Below are positions 13,301 to 24,400 of a stretch of 64,000 nucleotides of DNA, one piece after another. Positions within the stretch are counted from its first letter, which is position 1, and every line of letters begins with the position of its first letter. The stretch covers positions 1,505,224 to 1,569,223 of the forward strand of contig NW_024104998.1 of NCBI RefSeq assembly GCF_003945595.2, given 5' to 3'. The stretch comes from Pipra filicauda. Its lineage: Eukaryota > Chordata > Aves > Passeriformes > Pipridae. A program made the translations under genes and the position numbers. The notes under the pieces were generated by a model. That model made no database searches and was not told the DNA's origin. It saw only the letters and a program-made list of their open reading frames with translations.

Positions 13301-16300
13301 CTTTCATCATCTGTTGATATAAAAGCAGAAGAGGGGAAACATATTTGGCTTTGTCTACTACGAATATCTACTCCTAATAATTTATTTTGGAAGCTACTTC
13401 TCCTTTTCATATTTGAGTTGGATGCTTCCAAGTCCACCTGGGGATGGCTCAGCTCTCTGGCTATCCAATACAACAGTTCTCAGTTCGGAAAACAATTTAA
13501 ATTATTTGTCACTGGTTTAGTGAGATTGCTCATACTTGAATGCTTATGTGCTGACCTACTGGAAAGCAGGTGATTTTTGGCTCAAAAGAAAATCTTCATA
13601 TTTGAAATTTAAACTCTAACATTTTGAATTCTTTGGCAATGTATGTGTACCATAATTCCTCATGTACAAAATACGCAAAACACATTATCTTTCCTCGGAT
13701 GATTTTTGAAAACCAACAATGTAGAGTTGCGCTGACAGCCAACTACTAAGAACAGGAAAGCTGAGGTGAAAGCAAAGGGAATCAACAAGATGGTAACCCC
13801 AAAAGTAAAATCTGTTGTCACTATTTGTCATTAAAGAAGGATTTCCCACCAGTCTTGTACGATAAAAGAGAATCCCTCCCTTTATAAACTACTCTGCATT
13901 ATAGTGCTATAATGTCAAGTGCATATTAAAAAAATCTTGAACTACTGTGTGTCTGTACACAAGCAAGGCAACTAAAAAGTTATCTACTTCTTAAAGCAGT
14001 ACCACCAAAAAATACGTGGAAGAAGCATTTTGCATCTCCAAGAGATTTAGGAGTTGAAGTTATAGAAAGGGAAGTTTCATTTTTCCCATCACACATCTGC
14101 AGTATAACAGCAGACAGCTTATCAGTATAATCTTCAATAATTAATGTTTAATTATTCTTGTCATAATTTCTTATGCTTCACAAAATAATCTCTAATTAAT
14201 AATTCAATTTTAATCAAATAATTAAAAATTTATTAGAACACATTTGCTATTACAAATCCATGAAATGGAGACAATTTAACAAATCCATTAGACAAGTACA
14301 AATACAATTTTTGGAACTACAGAACTGTAGACAAGAAATCAGTCCTTTTTCAAAAACCAACAGTGGGTCATTCCCCAGGACTGATCTGTGACTTAGCAGA
14401 GGAGCAGGGGTCTGGACAGCAGCACTCTCCCATGACATTTACAAAGCTGCAGTTCATTAATATTACTGCCAAGAGTAGAACCTGGTCTGACAGATCAAAA
14501 CAACTTATTGACCCTATTTAGAATTAACAACAAGGCATACATTTTAATGGCAACTAAGCAGTTAAGCCAGTTGCTAATCACCACCAACCTGCAACTGGGC
14601 ACAGCAACACCCGTGCTTTCGAAACTTCCTACAGCCATACACAACTGAGATGTTTGACAGCACTACTGTGACTGCTCTTCTTCACTTTTCGGAGTTTTCC
14701 ACTTTTCAGAGTTGTCTGTACTACAAAAGTATCCCATATGTAATTGTATGACAATTTTTACTATTTTCATTATATTCTGTGTCTTGGACACTCTGTTTTG
14801 TTCTTTTCTAGTGACAGAGGAACTGATTTTTTGGCACTAGCTTTCAAACAAAAAAAATGCACTATCTTAAAGGTTATTATAACAGATTATGATAATTAAA
14901 TTGCATACAGAGTACTGATGTACTGCAGCTGTATAGTTATGCCCAGCTTCTTGAAGAGGCTTTCCCAGAAAGCTCTACAACTTCCTTCCTGATTTAAGTT
15001 CAAAGTAAAAGACATAGCAAACTTTTGACTGAACTTGTCTAAACTACATGTGGAAGGTAGAGCTTTCACTTGGAGAGCTGCCAGCCCACCTTTGGCTCCC
15101 AGCAACAACCAAATATACAGCTGCACCTAGGTTCAAGGATGAGAATCTGGCATACTGGCAGCAGTCAAATAGAAAAAAGTTTATTCCCAGACTCCATGGG
15201 TAAAGGATCACCCTCTTTGCTTTGACTGGCCACCTGGAATAAGGGAGGCAAATTTTCCTTGCATTTACTAGCCATGAGCAAAGTCTGCTTCACTTGCTAT
15301 TCAAACTTCACTGTAGCAACAGAACGGTCCATGTGATTCAGGGACAAAGGTGAATCCTGCAGGACTGATGCCCTCTACAAATGCTGGAGTCACAAATGGT
15401 GACTAGAGCTCCAGATGCGGGCTAACATTGAAATCAAGTTAAGTTTGCTCAGCAGAAATGGAAGAGAGCTAAGGAGACTACACAGTTGTGAGTTTTTTGG
15501 TTTGGATTTCTTTTTAACATTTTCTTCTTCCATAGTTCAGCTCAAAAGAGAACCCATGAAGGTAGGAATGGGTAAAGAAATGGTGAAGGATACAGGCAAC
15601 AGACAGTAAAAGATAGACATGTTCCATTAGAAAATGAGGGAAACATACAGAACTCAAAGCAGAAAGGTCAGATCATGATTAGTTTTACATTAATTTTATT
15701 TATTGGAAATTGCAAGAGGTCAATATGAGGCATTATTGTACGAGACCTCCATCTCCATTACAGCTAATCATATATTTCCAGTATTTCCTATTCATTTCAG
15801 AAGTCAGCTGAGATCTCTCAATCCATAAAACCCATATTTTGGGTCATAATTCAGGGTTTAATAAAATGTATTTTGCAAATAGTACTGAGATGTTAAAGGA
15901 ATACCACACTACTCCCTGTCTTTCAGACTCAACCTGAAAAAGCTTCAATGTAAGCAGAATTTTATGATTCATACTCATTCATTAATGCAAGTACCAACTG
16001 CAAACCACTTTTTAATCCATGCTAGTTCAACTATACCACTGCCAAATACAAGTCATCATCATGACATTCCCTGAAAGCATGGCTAATAAAACAATATGGT
16101 AACATTTATCCTCCTCATACCTAGTTACAGGATCTAATATTCAGTTAATAGAGTATCTACAATTCTATAGATAATCATATATATAATATAGAGAGAGAAG
16201 GTAAGGCGTTCAAACCATGTCTTCAATAAAATTAAAATTCGAATCTTAGATTTTTTTTTCTTTTTGTAAACACATAACCCTTGAGCATTTTGAGTTCAGC

Positions 16301-17198
16301 AAATTTTGTTTGTTTACTGCTATATTGCTTTCTTTCATTCTAAGGATGCATCTACTTTAGGCATCACTTAAGCAGGCATAAAGAAACTCTAGATTAACAC
16401 AAAATATGATAGGGATACCAGCTCTCTTTCTCAAAAAGGACTGTTGGGTTCTCGAATACTTTTGTGCAAGAATACCACATGATGTTGGAGATGCTAATGA
16501 AGGAAATGTCATCTATCCCTGTGAGCTAAGTAAGTATTATTTTCCCAGTTTTGCAGATTAAATGCAGAAAGGAAGGATTAAAATCCTCAGAAAAAACTCA
16601 GGTAAGGTATTTCATCAAGTGTTTGATTACAAATTTTGAGCAGTCCCACTCGGGTAAATCCTTCACTTCTGACTTGCAAGCAACTTTTTCCGATTCTTCC
16701 CACCCACCTCCATCCCAAGTATGTTGGAATAAGCTCAGCCAGGTAGTGGTTAGCCAGAAGAAAAACAACACTTCTTTTTAGGAACTGACACCAGCTCAGA
16801 CTTGTTCTTTTCTGAGTCTGCGCCTTGGAGAAGATCAGGAAACTTGTCATTTCTACACAGAAACTGCCTCCTAAAATAGATTCACTTACAAACAGGCTCT
16901 GGCAGCACCTGGATTTGGCACATCTTGTAACCCTGGAAAGGGAATCAGACTGGTGAGTTTGTAAGGAGCTGTGACATGTTTCTGGTTTTCCTTAGAACTC
17001 CTTCTCTTTTTGAAAAACATAGGGAATTATCAGTACTTATCGTCTAACTACTCAGTAAATTCCTTACAGAGGAGTGAATATATCCAAATTCTCAGTCAAT
17101 TAGCTAGTCAAAAGTTAGACTGCCAAGCAGGTTAAAGCGGAAAAAGGCGTAGACGGTTGGTTTGCTCTGACAACAAAGGTAACCCATCTCTCTTTAGA

Positions 17199-17988
17199 TC
17201 ATAGAATCGCAGACCCACAGAATGGCCTGGGCTGGAAAGGACCTTAAAGATCAGCTAATTCCAACTGCCCTGGCAAGGGCAGGGTTGCCACCCACTAGAC
17301 CAGATTGTTCAGAGCCCCATTCAACCTGGCTTTGAACACCTGTGGGTCATTCACAACTTCTCTAATCAACCTGTTCCAATGCCTCACAGTAAAGGATTTC
17401 TTCCTAATACCTAATATAAATCTACTCTCAGTTTAAAGTCATTCCCCCTTGTCTTGTCATTACATGACCTTTTAAATAGGCACCCTCCATCTTTCTTGTA
17501 GGTTCCATTCAGGTACTGGAAGATCACACTTTGGTGACCCCAAAGACTTCTCTTTTCAAGGCTTAACAAACTCAGTTCTCCTAATCTTCCTCAAAGGAGA
17601 AGATCCATCTCTAATCATCTTGGTGGCCTCCTTTGGACCCTCTCCAACAGGTCAATGTCCTTCCTGTGCTGGGGACCCCAGAGCTGCAGCACTCCAGGTG
17701 GGTCTCATCAGAAAAGGGAAGGGGCAGAATCACCTCCCTCAACCTTCTGGCCACGCTGCTTTTGATGTAGCCCCAGGGCAGGACTGGCTTTCTAGGCTGC
17801 AAGTGTACATTCCTGGGCCTCTTATCCACCAGCACACTGAAGTCTTTCTTGGCAGTGCTGCTCTTGATCTGTTCATTCCTCAGTCTGTGTTGATACTAAG
17901 GTTGCTGCAACCCAGGTGCAGAACCTTGCACTTGGTCTTGTTAAACCTTGTGAGATTCCCATAGGTCCATTTCTCCAGCTTGTTCAGA
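17199..17988 (-). mobile_element. CR1 LINE, 5'-truncated and diverged, minus strand
   Basis: Read on the plus strand it begins with the reverse complement of a CR1 3' end (ATCATAGAATCGCAGACC, then GGCCTGGGCTGGAAAGGACC). It continues into the reverse complement of the C-terminal CR1 reverse transcriptase region (GCCTCACAGTAAAGGATTTC; CACCCTCCATCTTTCTTG; CTCCAACAGGTCAATG). No long frame remains, so it is an old dead copy. The 5' truncation point near 17988 is judged by where CR1-like sequence stops. No clear target duplication is seen. Confidence 0.88.
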
Positions 17989-20900
17989 TCAAATGTTCAG
18001 AAGCAGTAAATTATAATGATTTAGATGTATGAAAAAAATAGGATTTTTTACTAACCTCTCTCCCAGTATCTACCAGTATAATGAATTATAAATTGTAAAT
18101 ACAGTAATCCTTTTTATCTATGTCTCTCAACTTTTTCACGTAACTGCGATATGTCCATATAAAGTGTTTGGATTTTTTTTCCTCCAGGTAAGTTTGAACA
18201 CGAAATTCAGTGGGTTTAAAATTGAGTAAAACCCAGTTTATACAAACCATGTTTTGTTAGCAAATATATCTCTTATTTTTATGGGTAAATTTATGCATAA
18301 AGAATTGCAATATGTTAAAAAAAATTTTGCCATTTCCCCACATTTATATCTATATTAGGAGTTCCAGTGTTCTGTATATGTCATATCTATAGTTGTTCAA
18401 TGTATCTATAGTTGAGACTTCTGCTTGGCATGAAGTCAAGGAGACAAGATTCTAAAGTCCATTAACAGTGTATCATGATTGTGAACTAAAGAATCCTGTG
18501 GAATCATAAACTGTCTAGAAAGAAAATTAGAAAAATAATAAAATTTGATCAAAGGGTTAATATATTTTTATTAGTGCCTGGCAGCAGACTAGTAATAGAC
18601 CATTTAAATGTGTACAGCAATATAACTGTCTTATGTCAGACGCATACTGGTGAAAAAGTCTGCAGACAGTAGAGTACTTATACTCTAGACACTAGAGTAA
18701 TAATAATAAAAAAACCCCAACCAACCAACCAACCAACCAACCAACCAAAAAAAAAACCAGACCAAAACCAAACAAAACAAAAAACCAACTAAACAAAAAA
18801 AACCACAAAATAAAAACTAAACAAAAACTCCCAAACAAACAAACAAAATAAACCCCACCCAAAAAGCTGACTAGACTTCAATAGCTCTCATCTGTATTTA
18901 TCAAGCTGATATTCTCTGGAATGTGGAGACTTTTCTAAAGGACTCAAAACATTACCAAATGTTTTCAGGCTATCAATGTCAATAATTACATAGCAAGCAC
19001 TGCTGGGAAACTACATTCCCACATTAAAATCCCAGTCTAAAAAGCTCAAAACATAACTACCCCCACCAAACTCTGTCTAAACAAGGTAAAAATAGCTGTT
19101 CCATACACAGAAAATTTGCACAGGCTAGAAGATGAACGCTGCAAGGTAGAACTATGTCTCTGTCATTGGCTGAAAAAGCAATATTTTGAAGTATGTCTGG
19201 CCGATTAGTCAAGAATGTCATAGCAAGTCTAAGCAATAAAATTACTACTTTTTTCATAATAGAATATAAAATGAGTATAGAGTATTTTGTAAGTTAGATT
19301 TTATACTTCCTCAAACACTCGAGTCCTGAGAAGCCAGATTTTATGGCTTCAGAAAGTCTCATGCTTATATATCAAAATGACTGTATTTAAAAAAACAAGG
19401 ATGTTTAAGAAGTTCCAGGCTCTTTTTCTGGCTTTCCCATTTAAGTTCAGTGACATCACAAAGCTACTATTAATTCATTTTAGCTACTAACACATTTGAG
19501 AAGTTTGTGGATGTGGAGTTTATGAACACAACTGAAGATTCTCCAAGTAAATACAAACAGAAAGTCAGAATTTAGCTGGCTATGGAAGCATTAATGGTAA
19601 GCTTTTGTTGTCTTCCTCCCTCACCAATATGGTCTTACTGTTTACTTGTTATTTATATATATTTATACAAAATTTAAAGATAGAAAGGAAAAACTTCAAA
19701 GAAAAAGGATAAAATAAACATGGCCTGTTTATCCCTCTTCATTCCTTCCCCTCTCCTCCTCAATCAAGTGCCTTTCCTGTGCTTACCTTGTTCTGATCTT
19801 TCAAATCCACCCAACTGGACAAGAACCATCTGCTGCAGCACCACAGCCCACAAGGCCAGGAATAGCATGGAGAACCATAGCATCACTTAGCCAACAGGCT
19901 GTTTTCTCACGACTACTGAAAATGTGTCCAAGAGCCAGGTCATACTGCCTTCCATCTCCCACAGAACAGATTGCAGTGACTCAGGATCCTTCTGGGTCAG
20001 AAGTCCTCTGGGCCAACCTGCTGCTGCTGTACACAGCACTAATTCACTCTCTTACAGCCACCTCACCAAGCCTGTTTTCAAATCATTTAAATGTGTTCTG
20101 GCAGACAGCTATGACAAATAAATGTCTTTTACCAGCATACTGAAGTGAACCTTTGGGACATTCAATGAGAACAGACATGCAATTCAGCCTAACACTGGAC
20201 AACTTGTTTTTCTTAATATGCTTTTTTCTTAAATGATGCTTCTCCAAACTACATCAAATGTTATAGTGGTATCATGTTTTCTTTGCATTTCAGGAGGACC
20301 TCTTAGAATTATACCTGGAGTCCCAACACCTTACTGTGCAAAGCAATACTTATTTTAGTGATTTAATTAATCCATTCCAGATCAGTAAAGTATGCACACA
20401 TTTATGTGAGTCAACTTCACAGACTATAAAAAAGAAACAAAGCAGGGGAGAAGTTACTGCCAGAGAGAGAACACCTTTATATAATAAAAATTAATAAACT
20501 TCACAGCAGAAGAACTCAAATGAAATTACAGTGTGCTTCCATTTTGTTTCCTGCTTACTATGTAGTAGAACTTATTTTGGCAATTAAATCATAGTAAGAA
20601 AGATGTTTATATACCGAGCTTCCCTTATGTTCTGCTCATCCTCCCCCTAAACACACATACTAAGACACAGAAATTAATCAAACTGCAAAAAAGTCCAAAC
20701 AACTCCTAAAATAGTCTCAAAACCATTTTCTTGAAAAAGATTCAGGTACCACTTGAAGTCAATAGAGCAACTTTCCTGTTGGTACCTTATATGGAAGTAA
20801 CTGAAATGTGAAATCTTCATACAGAAAGAGAGCTATACTAAGCAAGTTAAATAGCGTTGTCTTGCCTTGGTGTTATTCTTTACCATTCACCACAGCCTCA

Positions 20901-22879
20901 GTCTGATAATACCCTACTGATAGCAGAATGAAAAATGTTTTGAGAGCTTCTGGTATAAAGCAATACCGTGACTACCTAATTAGTATCATAAATATCACAT
21001 CTTTTTCCAATTGAAAACATGACCAATAGTTCCATTAAAACTTTTGTATTATACTAAAACAAGTTTGAGATACATGAATTGAAGTACGGGAACAGTGAAT
21101 TGCCTTGTTTATCTACTTTAAAAAAGTATTTTAAAAGCCAGTATAAAATTCTGGAACATCACAGCAAGACTGACTTCAATACAATATCACTAGTAATGAT
21201 AGCTTAAGAACCAGAAAAAGGAGGCAAGGGGGAAAAAAAGGAAATTATTTCCCCAAGCAATTGTAATGTCTGCTAAAGGACAGAAGGAAGGTGACTGGTA
21301 GCATCAAGATAAGCAATAGATCTAAAGAATCTGGGAAGTCACTGTGCTCTGTACGCCTCCATTGCAAATTGTAAATTACTTTCAGTGGTGTTTTTTACTC
21401 CTGAAAGGTGTTCCAGAAGTTCCAAACACAGAAGTACTTAAAAACCACTCACAACTTTGTTGGTTGCTCGTCAGAGCCTTTTGCTCTGACAGATGTTTCC
21501 TTAATAGCTACAGCAAAGTTGATTCATAGACTACATAAGATAAAAAAAAAAGATGAAACCTTGAAGCCTTTCTTGTTGATCTGTACACAAATTTCAGGAA
21601 AGGTGGGAAAAGCTCTTCAAGTGGGACAAATGAGGAGAAAAGCACAGTGGAAGTTGTACCTTCAGACAATGATGTTCTTTTTACAACCCAGAGATCCATG
21701 GTTCTTTAACACTTAAAGTTACATGGCTCTTTACTGACAGCATACTCCTCCTCTCAAAGATAAAAATAACCTGGTGCTAAGGAAAAAAGAAGTTTAATGT
21801 CTGTACTTAAAAACCAGCCAGACACCATGGGGTCACAAAGCAAGAAACTCTTAGGCAACAAGCTGCAAGCTAGAAGGAAGTGCTATTAATCTGCTGCACC
21901 TGGTGGCTCTTCTGTAGCTCCTACCGGAGAATCAGGATGAGACTTTGTCCACCCCAGGACTACTGAGGCATGCAGAAAGGTAGAGCACAACAGAGCCAGT
22001 AGACTGAAACCAGACAGCTACTGTGCTACCCAAGCAATTATTTCTGCATACTGGCTTTCTGTATCTCTAGGCAGGTATCTTAAGCTCAGAGGAGCTCATT
22101 TTCTGTTTTAAAGGCCCTGATGCTCAAAAGCAAATATTCTGAAAATGACTGCTGAGTGTCAGGAGCTACCATAAATGCTGTGACAATGAAGAAAGAACTG
22201 TTCATAAAGACTGTGTCCTCCCCTGCTCCCTGTGACGGCAACTACAAGTTCAACTGCAACCATTCACATGTGAAGCTCTGCCAGGTTATGCTTGCTTACA
22301 GACTGCTCGTGTAACAGCAGTATTACTGAGTGCAAAAGTTCCCAACTGAGAATAAAGAGCTCCTCGGTAAAAAGAGAGAAATGTCAGCCTGAAGAGATTG
22401 GGCTTTTCCTGATGGAAATATCTCCACTGAAATTCCTCCAAATCTAATATGTGAGACCATATAGTTTTTAATTAAGAGTTCAGGAGGTTAATTTAAATTA
22501 TTTGCACACAAAAAAAGCCCAATAAGACCCAGATAAATGTACATAGAAAGTTTATTAAAGAATACCAGCTGTGAATGAGCAAATCAACTATCTCAAAAAA
22601 CTGATCTACAGAAATAAAGGCCAGCATTATTTACTCATTCCACAATCTAGACATTCATTTTCTGATTTGTCAAAGTTCTTAGCATTTTACACAACTTTCC
22701 AGATTCAAAGTGCCTACTGAGTCTTTGATTGACAATATTTATCACAGGAAAGTTCTGTCAAACTGGGAATCAAGAAAAAAGAACCGAGGGAACACACAGT
22801 AAGGAACCACTAAAAATCACTAGGTTCCAGTCATCTATTTGTCATTAGACAAAACAATCTATGACAAAGGTAGGCAGAT
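17989..22879. other. Unique AT-rich DNA between CR1 copies
   Basis: Apart from the AC-rich low-complexity tract listed separately, I see no recognisable repeat or RNA gene. Open frames are short and without recognisable domains. A minus-strand open stretch at 19057-19257 contains several CpGs but has no good donor site, so it is not called. Confidence 0.5.
18703..18866. repeat. AC-rich low-complexity tract with (CCAA)n core
   Basis: TAA units (18699-18709) run into about seven and a half copies of CCAA (18717-18746). An irregular A/C-only tract follows with CAAA, CCAAA and ACAAA units to about 18866. Almost no G or T occurs over 150 bases, so the opposite strand is a pure G/T-type tract. It looks like a decayed compound microsatellite. 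Confidence 0.9.
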
Positions 22880-22958
22880 AGAATCATAGAATCAGCTGGG
22901 TTGGAAAGGACCTCCGAGATCATCAAGTCCAACCCTTGATCCACTACCACTGCAGTTA

Positions 22959-23516
22959 CTAGACCATGGCACTAAGTGCCACATCCAGTCTCTTTTTAAA
23001 AATCTCCAGGGATGGAGAATCCACTACTTCCCTGGGCAGCCCATTCCAATGTCTGATCACCCTCTCTGTAAAGAAATTCTTTCTAATATCTAACCTAAAC
23101 CTCTCCTGGCACAACTTGAGACCATGTCCTCTTGTCTTGCTGATGCTTGCCTGGGAAAAGAGACCAACCCCCACCTGGCTACAACCTCCTTTCAGGGAGC
23201 TGTAGAGAGTGATGAGGTCTCCCCTGAGCCTCCTCTTCTCCAGGATAAACAACCCCAGCTCCCTCAGCCTCTCCTCATAGGATTTGTGCTCCAGTCCCTT
23301 CACCAGCCTAGTTGCCCTCCTCTGGACCTGCTCCAGCACCTCAATATCCTTCCTGAACTGAGGGGCCCAGAACTGGACACAGCACTCCAGGTGTGGCCTC
23401 ACCAGCGCTGAGTACAGGGCAAGAATCCCTTCCCTGGTCCTGCTGGCCACACTGTTCCTGATCCAGGCCAGGATGCCCTTGGCCTTCTTGGCCACCTGGG
23501 CACACTGCTGGCTCAT
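22959..23516 (-). pseudogene. CR1 ORF2 C-terminal fragment
   Basis: This continues the same CR1 ORF2 after a single-base-type frameshift between about 23520 and 23560. It includes the motifs [41 protein letters not shown] and [10 protein letters not shown] that mark the CR1 C-terminal domain. It ends close to the 3' UTR. The open frame in this part is 185 codons. The frame upstream of the first methionine also stays CR1-like ([10 protein letters not shown]), showing that the break is a small indel. Confidence 0.9.
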
Positions 23517-23529
23517 GTTCAGCTTCCTG

Positions 23530-23991
23530 TCAATCCAAACTCCCAGCTCCCTCTCTGTCTAGCTCCCTCTCCAGCCACTCTGTGCCCAGCCTGTAGCTCT
23601 GCATGGGGTTGTTGTGGCCAAAGTGCAGGACCCGGCACTTGACCTTGTTGAATGTCATCCTGTTGGAATCAGCCCAACTCTCCAACCTATCCAGGTCCCT
23701 CTGCAGAGCCCTCCTGCCTTCCAGCTGATTGACACTCCACCCCAACTTAGTGTCATCTGCATATTTGCTGATGATGGACTCAATCCCCTCATCTAGATCA
23801 TCAATAAAGATATTAAACAGAACTGGGCCCAACACTGATCCCTGGGGGACACCACTAGTGACCGGCTGCCAACTGGATGCAGCCCCGTTCACCACCACTC
23901 TCTGGGCCCGGCCCTCCAGCCAGTTCCTAACCCAGCACAGAGTGCCCCTGTCCAAGCCGTGGGCTGCCAGCTTTTTCAGAGAAGCATTCAA
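23530..23991 (-). pseudogene. CR1 reverse transcriptase fragment (palm, YADD box)
   Basis: This is the upstream part of a broken CR1 ORF2. The translated frame contains the conserved block [19 protein letters not shown] (about residues 48-66) and the catalytic YADD box (about residues 77-80). It continues with the CR1 motif [14 protein letters not shown]. The frame runs into a stop just after the point where the next CR1 segment continues in another frame. The N-terminal endonuclease and fingers are absent because the insertion is 5'-truncated. It cannot encode a working enzyme. Confidence 0.9.
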
Positions 23992-24297
23992 TTACTTCAA
24001 CCACATACTTCTTTGAGCATTGCCTTGCACATCCTCCCAAACAGATCCCATTCCTTTCTTGAAGGATCACCTGCAGACACCACGATTAAACAGAACACTA
24101 AAGCACATGCTGAACTTCAGGTATTTAAAATGTACCATTACTATATAAAAAGAATTGAAAAGCTTTAAGGACCAGAGATGGGACACTCATCATCTCTAAA
24201 AATAAGTTCTTGTTCAAGAGCTTTGCTGAATCAAGGCTTAAATACTAATAAGTATTACCAAGGGCTGATCCCTAAAAGAACCCTTGCTGAATCTTAC

Positions 24298-24400
24298 TCT
24301 TTTGCTTTACCACAGAAGTATCTTCAGTCTGCCTGATGGCCCATTTTTGGCTCTCCACACTTGGTACTAAGCTCTGTGAAGCACATCTTTCACAAAGACA
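24298..24400 (-). other. Candidate exon with strong splice signals on both sides
   Basis: On the minus strand the acceptor TTAACCTTCCTCTGCAG| is followed by 34 open codons. These start CLCERCASQSLVPSVESQ and end with a donor AAAAGA|GTAAGATTC. It starts in phase 0 and ends in phase 1. The 103-nt length is normal for a vertebrate exon. Two Cys-x-x-Cys-like pairs sit at the start, but nothing identifies a domain. It lies just outside the CR1 at 22880-24003. Without protein homology or transcripts it stays a prediction. Confidence 0.25.

Larger units (their letters stand above)
173..17198. other. AT-rich unique DNA, intron-like or intergenic
   Basis: Apart from the candidate exons listed separately, I see only unique AT-rich sequence with short homopolymer runs (for example an A-run near 5046-5060). 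There is an especially AT-rich block of TAATTA-type sequence near 14118-14235. There is no recognisable repeat, RNA gene or long conserved reading frame. Open frames of 60-120 codons occur on both strands at about the density expected by chance. If the exon at 20-172 is real, this stretch is most simply introns of the same minus-strand gene. Confidence 0.5.
22880..24003 (-). mobile_element. CR1 LINE, long 3' portion, minus strand, low divergence
   Basis: The plus-strand left end reads AGAATCATAGAATCAGCTGG, the reverse complement of a CR1 3' end. The element then covers the C-terminal part of the CR1 ORF2 reverse transcriptase over about 1.1 kb. Two adjoining open frames (23991-23530 and 23516-22959) together give the palm region with the YADD box, the thumb and the C-terminus, interrupted by a single frameshift. 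So much intact frame suggests a recent insertion from an active family. The 5' end is truncated near 24003. Confidence 0.93.

Noticed and set aside
14896..15126. Minus-strand open frame of 76 codons considered as an exon
   Set aside because: There is no convincing acceptor or donor at its edges and no domain.
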